NCBI GenBank assembly: GCA_009778375.1 | Contig: WRJW01000215.1 | Coordinates: 1-20,419 of the forward strand | Direction: 5' to 3' | From: Bacteroidota bacterium | GTDB lineage: Bacteria; Bacteroidota; Bacteroidia; Bacteroidales; UBA932 | Length of the DNA: 20,419 nucleotides | Shown here: piece after piece, positions 7,736 to 13,727 of the stretch | How the letters are laid out: each line of letters starts with the position of its first letter | How positions within the stretch are numbered: position 1 is the first letter of the stretch | Notes under the pieces: generated by a model | Seen by the model: only the letters and a program-made list of their open reading frames with translations | What the model was told of the DNA's origin: nothing | The model's database searches: none | Translations under genes and position numbers: made by a program

Positions 7736-9064
7736 ATGAGATATTTAAACAGAAAAATAGATGAGGATCTGTTGCGGTGGAAAAATGCCCCACACCGCAA
7801 GGTCATTTTAGTACGCGGAGCCAGACAGGTTGGAAAATCTTCTGCTGTTCGAGAATTGGGCAAAAATTTTGATCATTTTGTAGAAATCAACTTGGAGAAA
7901 CAACCTCAACTAAAGGTTGTATTTGAGCCGGACAGCGTGGTACAGCGCATTGTAAAAGAACTTTCTTTTGAACTGAATACTCCGATTATCCCCGGTAAAA
8001 CCCTGCTTTTTATAGACGAAATTCAGTCCTGTATTCCGGCCATTTCGGCATTACGGTATTTTTACGAGGATATGCCCGAATTGCATGTAATTGCCGCAGG
8101 GTCGCTCTTCGAGTTTGCCCTCGAAAAAATACCCTCTTTTGGGGTAGGGCGTATTAGGTCCCTTTTTATGTACCCTTTTTCTTACGATGAATTTATTAGA
8201 GCGATGGGGTTCACGATGGTTGCCGACGAGCTTAAAACCTGTTCGCCTCAAAAGCCGGTTTTTGAAGCCTTGCACCAAAAATGCAAACGTTTGTTGATAG
8301 AGTTTATGCTGATTGGAGGAATGCCCGAAGTGGTGGCGGCATACGTAGAGAGCGGGTCATTATTTGAGTGTCAAGAAATTTTGGAAGATATTGTCCAAAC
8401 ATTTTACCATGATTTTGCCAAATACAAACAGCGGGCAAACGTAGCCCTTTTGCAGGAAGTTTTTGGGGCAATTATTGAGCAAACAGGCGAAAAGTTCACC
8501 TACTCAAGAGTCTCGAATACTGCTAATTTTATGCAAATTAAAGAGTGTGTTACCATGTTGGAAATGGCAGGGCTCGTTTATCCGGTAACGCATACGGCGG
8601 CAAACGGCTTGCCTTTGGCGGCAGAACAAAATATAAAATTTCGCAAATATTTGATTTTTGATACGGGCATTTATCAACGTTTTTTTAAACTTAATCTGGC
8701 CGATTCGCTCTATGCCCAACGCTTAGAACAGATTAATAAGGGCGCTTTTGCCGAACTTTTTGCAGGCATAGAAATCATGAAAGCCTCGCCCGCACATTTC
8801 CCTCTTTCCCTTAACTACTGGCAACGTGAAAAAGCGGGCAGCAATGCCGAGGTGGATTATGTAGTGCAGCAGGGAGAACAGATTGTGCCGGTTGAAGTAA
8901 AAGCCAATACAAAAGGGTCAATGCAAAGTTTGTTTCAGTTTTTGGCAGAAAAAGGTTATTCGTATGGGATCCGTGCTTCGATGGAGAATTTTGGCGTCTG
9001 CGGAAATATCCGGATATATCCGCTTTATGCCATTGCACAATATTTGAACAACGCTGAGGCCTGA
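7736..9064 (+). CDS. AAA-type ATPase with C-terminal DUF4143 domain
   Basis: 442 residues. The N-terminal ATPase domain has Walker A GARQVGKSS (28-36) and Walker B LLFIDEIQS (90-98), followed by a sensor-like AAGSLFEFAL segment. Residues about 200-440 match the DUF4143 type of C-terminal domain. Within it EVDYVV (373-378) and VPVEVKA (385-391) give an E/D...ExK arrangement resembling the PD-(D/E)XK nuclease fold. This very widespread family of orphan ATPases has no settled function in my knowledge; roles in DNA transactions or defence are guesses. The gene stands alone: promoter of its own, 28-base repeats on both sides, GC near 42% in a sampled row against 57-60% in rows of neighbouring housekeeping genes. 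This suggests acquisition. No transposase or partner gene accompanies it. Confidence 0.88.
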   Translation: MRYLNRKIDEDLLRWKNAPHRKVILVRGARQVGKSSAVRELGKNFDHFVEINLEKQPQLKVVFEPDSVVQRIVKELSFELNTPIIPGKTLLFIDEIQSCIPAISALRYFYEDMPELHVIAAGSLFEFALEKIPSFGVGRIRSLFMYPFSYDEFIRAMGFTMVADELKTCSPQKPVFEALHQKCKRLLIEFMLIGGMPEVVAAYVESGSLFECQEILEDIVQTFYHDFAKYKQRANVALLQEVFGAIIEQTGEKFTYSRVSNTANFMQIKECVTMLEMAGLVYPVTHTAANGLPLAAEQNIKFRKYLIFDTGIYQRFFKLNLADSLYAQRLEQINKGAFAELFAGIEIMKASPAHFPLSLNYWQREKAGSNAEVDYVVQQGEQIVPVEVKANTKGSMQSLFQFLAEKGYSYGIRASMENFGVCGNIRIYPLYAIAQYLNNAEA

Positions 9065-9071
9065 TCTCAGG

Positions 9072-9087
9072 TCTTGCAAGATATCTT
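9072..9087. terminator. Overlapping palindromes between convergent genes
   Basis: The 21-base gap between the ATPase stop and the glycosyltransferase stop holds two overlapping perfect 10-base palindromes, TCTTGCAAGA (9072-9081) and AAGATATCTT (9078-9087), just after an imperfect CCTGA/TCAGG pair at 9059-9070. A bidirectional terminator is plausible by position, but no T-tract follows on either strand. Confidence 0.3.
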
Positions 9088-10090
9088 ACAAAAACGTTAA
9101 TTGCCCAAAGGTGCGTTTTTTCCTGTGGAGAAAAAAGTGCCATACAATACTTTTATGCCAAATATGACCTACAGGCTTTGTAGTGTGGCGCTGGAATTGT
9201 TTGCGTCCTTTCCAAAAATGCAGGTGGGCCTTTAAAACGGCATAGAATAAAGCAGGCTTGGCCTGAATCAGGTAGAAAAAAGCCGATAGGCCGTCCATCA
9301 ACATCCTTGAAAACAGGGTAATAAACCGCCTCTTTTGGGGCAGGTTCTTGTAGAGCATCCACAGGTTATTGCGGTAGTTGAGGTAGAGCTTTCCGGGCGA
9401 ATCATTGGGCAGCGAACCGCCGCCCACGTGAAATACCGTTGATTGGGGAATGACCCAGACCTGATGTCCCTTAATTTTGGCGCGCCAGCACAGGTCGATC
9501 TCCTCCTGATGGGCAAAAAAGCGCCCGTCAAATCCCCCCAATTCATGAAAAAGGTTGGCGCGTATCATCAGGCAGGCGCCGCTGGCCCAAAAAATTTCCA
9601 TGGGCGTATCGTATTGGCCGTAGTCTTGTTCAATATGAGAAAGTATCCGACCCCTGCAAAAAGGATAGCCCAAACGGTCGATAAATCCCCCGCAGGCCCC
9701 GGCGTATTCAAAATAATGGGGCTGAGACAGGGACCGGATTTTGGGCATACACATACCGGCCTCAGGATTGGATTCCATACATGCAATCAGGGGCTCCAAC
9801 CAGTGCGGGTCTACCCGTATATCGGAATTGAGTAAAATAAAATATTTGGCTTGAATTTGTGCTAATGCCTGATTATAGCCTCCGGTATAGCCCAAGTTTT
9901 GTGGAAAAAGAATCAGGCGCAACTGCGGGTAATGCTCCCGCAAAAAAGGGACCGAATCATCCGTCGAGCCGTTGTCGGCAACAACCACTTTGGCCTCCGG
10001 CGTAGCGGCAATACTGTCCAACAACGGAGAGAGAAAGGCCTTTAAAAAGGCCTTTCCGTTCCAGTTGAGGATGACAATCGCAGTGGTCAA
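9086..10090 (-). CDS. Family 2 glycosyltransferase (rhamnosyltransferase-like)
   Basis: 334 residues. It opens at once with the GT-A fold strand TAIVILNWNG; then ADNGSTDDS (38-46) and the nucleotide/metal-binding stretch LLNSDIRVD (86-94), matching WbbL-type GT2 enzymes that transfer a sugar, often rhamnose, in LPS or polysaccharide assembly. Further on, GGFDGRFFAHQEEIDLC carries the acidic catalytic residues. A C-terminal amphipathic, aromatic segment (about 265-300) may hold it on the inner face of the membrane. The only start before an in-frame TAG at 10097-10099 is TTG at 10088-10090; no ATG lies near the conserved N-terminus. It lies 10 bases after the transporter gene and is probably co-transcribed with it. 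Donor and acceptor sugars are not known. The 3' end carries one copy of the repeat that flanks the ATPase gene. Confidence 0.88.
   Translation of the reverse strand: MTTAIVILNWNGKAFLKAFLSPLLDSIAATPEAKVVVADNGSTDDSVPFLREHYPQLRLILFPQNLGYTGGYNQALAQIQAKYFILLNSDIRVDPHWLEPLIACMESNPEAGMCMPKIRSLSQPHYFEYAGACGGFIDRLGYPFCRGRILSHIEQDYGQYDTPMEIFWASGACLMIRANLFHELGGFDGRFFAHQEEIDLCWRAKIKGHQVWVIPQSTVFHVGGGSLPNDSPGKLYLNYRNNLWMLYKNLPQKRRFITLFSRMLMDGLSAFFYLIQAKPALFYAVLKAHLHFWKGRKQFQRHTTKPVGHIWHKSIVWHFFLHRKKRTFGQLTFL
9101..9128. repeat. Imperfect 28-base direct repeat, copy 2 (inside the glycosyltransferase 3' end)
   Basis: Partner of 7604-7631 (24 of 28 identical). It encodes the HRKKRTFGQ part near the C-terminus of the glycosyltransferase. 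Start-to-start distance of the copies is 1,497 bases, essentially one ATPase gene plus its promoter. Confidence 0.6.
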
Positions 10091-10100
10091 ATTATTCTAA

Positions 10101-11963
10101 TTAACAAGCTTTTGTAGTTCGCTCTAATCTTTTCATCAGGGAGAAAATCACGATGGCAGACAGGATACAGCAAATCATAAAGAGTCCCCACAGCAAATAG
10201 ATATCAATGCGGCCCCACAAGGTACTACCTATAAACAACAATTTGTTACCGGTAGCCGTAGCGAGCAGCCAACCGCTCTGCATCAAACCTTGAAAGCGCG
10301 GAGGCGCTACTTTGGAGACAAAGGAGAGTCCCATGGGGCTCAAGAATAATTCGGCAATAGTAAGTACTAAATAGGTGCTGAGCAACCAATAGGGGCCAAT
10401 ACGCATTTCTTGAGGAAGGATGCTGCCAATCAAATCTTTTGGGGAGAGGACATGGAGCGATGGAAGCAATACAAAAATGAAGGCAAATGCGGCGATGATC
10501 ATCCCAAAACCGATTTTCTTTGGCGTAGAAGGCTCTTTGCCTCTATGGTTGAGCCATGCAAAAAGTCCCATTACAATGGGGGTTAGCGCAACAATAAAAA
10601 GGGGATTGAACGCTTGGAATACCTCCGGCCCGATGGGATTGGATACATCGTAAGTGGTTGTAAAATAATAGCAAATGAGTCCGAAAACCACAAACATGGC
10701 CAAACCTGCAAAACGGAACATCGTATGGCTCTTTTGGGCTTTTTGGAGTTCTGCGGATGTTTTGCCCAAATCATCGGAGGTACTCCTTTTTCTGACAAAC
10801 AGGTAAGCGCCTGCAATGGTGCCGATTACACAAAGGATAGACCAGATGTTAAAAAGAAGGAACGTATAGCGGCTCACCTCCTTGGCAATATAATCGCGGG
10901 CAAAATAGGTGAGGGTAAGGCCATTTTGGTGAAAAGACATCCAGAAGAAAATAACAACTACAAACACAAATACCAAAGCGGAAATACGCGGACGCTCCTC
11001 CTTGGTAGATATTTGAAACATGAGGGCTACAAAAGCTACAAACAGGCCGACTGCCAAACCGAGGGGCAACATATTTAACGCAAAATGGAAAATAGCTACG
11101 GTAACACCAAAGAGCACTAAAGGAACTACGGTAGCAGTGAGGGTAATACCCAATCCGATGGGCTTATTGCCATTAGTTGCAGCCTCGTTTTTCTGTGGTT
11201 TATCTACCGATGGGAGTAGTTTATTAAAGAGCAGGTAGATAATAAGCGAAAGAATCATTCCTCCGGCTGCGATGCCAAAGGCCCAGTTGTATCCCCGAGA
11301 GAAGACTCCAAGGTATTGCTCGGCAAAAGCACTCAGGTTGTGCACGGCTCCGCTGCTCACTTTTTGGGCAAGAATCTGTAGCTGGGTTGTGTCGGTAAGT
11401 CTGCCGGCCAAAAGGTCGTGGCATAGGGCAGGCAAGCTACCGTCATGCATAAAACCATTGTGGGCCAGCCACCAGTCTCTAATTCCGGTAGCAATAAAGG
11501 GGGCAAAAAAGGCGCCGATATTGATACCCATATAAAAAATCATAAAGGCGCTGTCGCGGTACTTTTTATAACGCTCATCGTCGTACAGCTGCCCCACCAC
11601 GGCTTGTAGATTGCCTTTAAAAAATCCGTTTCCTAAAGCAATGATTAAAAGGGCTCCCAGGGATGCGCCCAAAGAGATGCCGGGAATGGCCATCAGACAG
11701 TAACCGGTAAACATAACGATTTGCCCTACCATAATGATGGTTTTGTATTTTTTGGTCCAGTCGGCCAACATACCGCCAATCAACGCCAAGGCATAGATGG
11801 CAAAGTAGAACCAACTGTAGTAATCCCCTGCAACCGCTTCGTCAAGGCCGTAACGAACCTGCAGGAACAACACAAGAATGGCCATCATGGTGTAAAAGCC
11901 AAAGCGCTCGCCCATGTTGGTAAAGAAAGCTACCAAAAGGCCTTTTGGATGTTTTTTCAACAT
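10101..11963 (-). CDS. POT-family (proton-dependent) oligopeptide transporter
   Basis: 620 residues from the ATG at 11961-11963 (MLKKHPKGLL); the reading frame extends upstream to a TTG at 11996, but that overlaps the promoter element and is not likely the start. About 14 membrane spans, the usual number for bacterial POT/PTR2 carriers, which import di- and tripeptides with protons. The signature helix reads TNMGERFGFYT: the ERF and aromatic positions of the ExxERFxYY motif are kept, but the first glutamate is asparagine. Other family features visible are GGMLADW, the GNGFFKGNLQ stretch and the C-terminal LSPMGLSFVSKVAP segment. Two large hydrophilic regions (about 160-210 and 395-420) separate helices. 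Followed after 10 bases by the glycosyltransferase gene; no functional link between them is evident. Confidence 0.93.
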   Translation of the reverse strand: MLKKHPKGLLVAFFTNMGERFGFYTMMAILVLFLQVRYGLDEAVAGDYYSWFYFAIYALALIGGMLADWTKKYKTIIMVGQIVMFTGYCLMAIPGISLGASLGALLIIALGNGFFKGNLQAVVGQLYDDERYKKYRDSAFMIFYMGINIGAFFAPFIATGIRDWWLAHNGFMHDGSLPALCHDLLAGRLTDTTQLQILAQKVSSGAVHNLSAFAEQYLGVFSRGYNWAFGIAAGGMILSLIIYLLFNKLLPSVDKPQKNEAATNGNKPIGLGITLTATVVPLVLFGVTVAIFHFALNMLPLGLAVGLFVAFVALMFQISTKEERPRISALVFVFVVVIFFWMSFHQNGLTLTYFARDYIAKEVSRYTFLLFNIWSILCVIGTIAGAYLFVRKRSTSDDLGKTSAELQKAQKSHTMFRFAGLAMFVVFGLICYYFTTTYDVSNPIGPEVFQAFNPLFIVALTPIVMGLFAWLNHRGKEPSTPKKIGFGMIIAAFAFIFVLLPSLHVLSPKDLIGSILPQEMRIGPYWLLSTYLVLTIAELFLSPMGLSFVSKVAPPRFQGLMQSGWLLATATGNKLLFIGSTLWGRIDIYLLWGLFMICCILSAIVIFSLMKRLERTTKAC

Positions 11964-11993
11964 AATTGAAGATTTTAAGGTTATATATTGAGA

Positions 11994-12001
11994 CAAAGAT
12001 A
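11994..12001 (-). promoter_or_regulatory. -7 promoter element (TATCTTTG) for the transporter
   Basis: Minus-strand TATCTTTG matches TAnnTTTG exactly, 30 bases before the ATG at 11963. Its position excludes the upstream TTG codon as translation start. Confidence 0.5.
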
Positions 12002-12017
12002 AGAAATTTTGGGAATG

Positions 12018-12071
12018 CTACACCTCCGCCACGATCTCCCCGTCAAAAAGGTTGACAATGCGGTAGGCAAA
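12018..12071 (-). pseudogene. Remnant of an ABC-transporter ATP-binding protein C-terminus
   Basis: The minus strand encodes FAYRIVNLFDGEIVAEV followed by a TAG stop (12018-12020). The pattern of arginine, hydrophobic residues, then (F/L)DG, a small residue and IV just before the stop is the typical last strand of LolD/MacB-type ABC ATPases (as in RIVxLxDGxIV). Upstream of about 12072 the similarity fades and the frame hits stops (plus-strand cta at 12096 and beyond). No rest of the gene is found in the window. It lies 17 bases beyond the transporter promoter and next to the 3' end of the AT-rich S41 gene, so it probably marks the left edge of a rearrangement. Identification is by eye from 17 codons. 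Confidence 0.5.
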
Positions 12072-12132
12072 GGAACACCATCCAATCAAACATCACTACG
12101 GGTACTTTATAGGGGGCTTACCTATTAGTCAA

Positions 12133-13560
12133 TTAATATTGAAATCGGTCCAATATTTCAATGGAATTCTGCCTATTCCCATATTGAGCTACTATTGACT
12201 TCAGGTATTTGAACATGGTATCTGAATCATTCTTGATAGCGCCCAAATCTCTATGGTGGCAGAAAACATCGGGTAAAATTCCCACATTGGCATTGGAATT
12301 ACCGGAAGGCACAGCGTAAAAAGCACTTGCACATCCAAAAAAAATATTTGTATTAGGCATTCTCAGCCCTATTTGATCTGTAAAACAAAAGGCAGGATTA
12401 CTAGTGGGCTCGCCAATAAGAATTCCTCTATTACTCGATTTTATTGCGCTAGTAAATTCTAAAGAGGCGGAAAATGTTTTATAGCTTTGCAGTACAAATA
12501 ATTTACCTAAATATGCGTTAGTTACTTCATTTACTCGTTCCCATACGTATGATTCTGTTTCGTATTCAGATTTAATTGACGATTTCCACGTATTGTATGC
12601 TTTCTCCGCCTCTTCTATGTCGTTATACCTGTTATTAAAATACCAACGGTAATTATCTATATAATTCTCAGAATAACGCCTGATTCCATATCCATCCAAA
12701 AAATAGTAATGAGCAGGATATAAATAGTCTAATAATAAGTTAACGTTATCGGATGAACCACCCACATTTTCGCTAACATCAATGAAGAGGTACTCTATTC
12801 TTGACTTTGCTATTTGCGTAAAACAGCTATCCAAAAATATTGGGAACTCTCTCAAATATCTAAGGTCAAAATCATTAATCGTTAACAACGCAATGGTATC
12901 TCTAATGGTTAACTCAAAAGGTAACAACTCATTATTATGATAAACATCGTATTTTTTTACTCCTTGAAATATTCGTTTAATCGTTTTTTCCTGTTGTTCA
13001 AAGGTAAGGGTATACGAAACACTACTACCAAAAAGATGGTAATAGTAGGTACTAAAATTTTCTTCAATCCTGCAATCTTTACTATAAGACGTTTGGTCGT
13101 CTCCAATCAGGCTACGCATGGTAGCTACAATTTCATTTATTGGCTGATTGTTGATAGTTAGTATTCTCTGTGTTGCATTTTCGTTCAAAAACAAGTTCCC
13201 CTGCATAACGTTGATAAGTGTTTGAGGAAAAAGAAAGGCCGAATCTGGGATTGTTTCCCACTCTTCAAAATGCCATTTTAGTCCTGTGTGCCCATCAAAA
13301 AGATAATTGGTACGTAGCGCCATCAATCTTTCAAAATCAAATCGGGACATAGGCGCGACCAATTGTTGTTTTATTGCCTCTTTTACCTGCAAAACCGAAT
13401 CTTTGGAGTGGTAGTAATATAAATCAGGATGCGTCTCTTCTAATGCTGAAAAGAAGTAATCAACATCTTCAGCCAGTTTTTCTACGCTAATCGAAACAAC
13501 ATTCTGTGCTGTTACTGGTACTGTGGACAGTAAAAACAGGCTAAGCATTAACCGTCTCAT
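12133..13560 (-). CDS. Secreted S41-family (C-terminal-processing/tricorn-like) peptidase
   Basis: 475 residues from ATG 13560, chosen because MRRLMLSLFLLSTVPVTAQ then forms a clean signal peptide; an ATG at 13587 would add nine residues. Numbering here follows the longer form. After an N-terminal helical part (LEETHPDLYYYHS, 49-61) comes FDGHTGL (97-103, His100), a PDZ-like stretch ILTINNQPINEIV (142-154), and the S41 core: FIDVSENVGGSSD (268-280), KTFSASLEF (370-378, the nucleophile probably Ser373) and ILIGEPTSNPA (389-399). No lysine follows GEPT, so it is not the Ser-Lys CtpA type; a Ser/His arrangement as in tricorn-like members is more likely. It should act in the periplasm. Substrate unknown. 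It is AT-rich (about 33-35% GC in two sampled rows) and shares its upstream repeat with the GLPGLI gene. Confidence 0.8.
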   Translation of the reverse strand: MRRLMLSLFLLSTVPVTAQNVVSISVEKLAEDVDYFFSALEETHPDLYYYHSKDSVLQVKEAIKQQLVAPMSRFDFERLMALRTNYLFDGHTGLKWHFEEWETIPDSAFLFPQTLINVMQGNLFLNENATQRILTINNQPINEIVATMRSLIGDDQTSYSKDCRIEENFSTYYYHLFGSSVSYTLTFEQQEKTIKRIFQGVKKYDVYHNNELLPFELTIRDTIALLTINDFDLRYLREFPIFLDSCFTQIAKSRIEYLFIDVSENVGGSSDNVNLLLDYLYPAHYYFLDGYGIRRYSENYIDNYRWYFNNRYNDIEEAEKAYNTWKSSIKSEYETESYVWERVNEVTNAYLGKLFVLQSYKTFSASLEFTSAIKSSNRGILIGEPTSNPAFCFTDQIGLRMPNTNIFFGCASAFYAVPSGNSNANVGILPDVFCHHRDLGAIKNDSDTMFKYLKSIVAQYGNRQNSIEILDRFQY

Positions 13561-13620
13561 GTCGTTTTTTCTGCTGCAAAAAATCATCTCAAAGTTTTTA
13601 TTGCTGTAAAAAAGGAGTGT

Positions 13621-13669
13621 AATCGAAGCGCAAAGGTACTAATATTTGTTTCTTAACGAATTGTGCTAA
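13621..13669. repeat. 48-base promoter-bearing direct repeat, left copy
   Basis: Nearly identical to 17490-17537: three substitutions and one single-base indel over 48-49 bases. It contains the minus-strand element TACCTTTG (13631-13638) and the tract ending gaattgtgctaa. It lies upstream of the S41 gene, between it and the barrel gene stop. Together with the right copy it brackets exactly the barrel and GLPGLI genes. Confidence 0.85.
13631..13638 (-). promoter_or_regulatory. -7 promoter element (TACCTTTG) for the S41 peptidase
   Basis: Exact TAnnTTTG match on the minus strand, inside the left repeat copy, about 70 bases before the chosen ATG at 13560 (43 before the alternative at 13587). 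The identical element sits in the right copy ahead of the GLPGLI gene. Confidence 0.5.
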
Positions 13670-13727
13670 TAGAAGAATCATTTTTCTCATAAGTCGGGCG
13701 ATAAAAAAGTAACATATTTTTTTCAAG

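Noticed and set aside
7604..9128. Insertion sequence carrying the ATPase gene
   Set aside because: The repeats are direct, not inverted, there is no transposase, and no terminal inverted repeats were seen.
13370..13400. S41 protein as a catalytically dead homologue because no lysine follows GEPT
   Set aside because: Tricorn-like S41 members use serine with histidine rather than a Ser-Lys pair, and both DGHT and the serine motif are present here.
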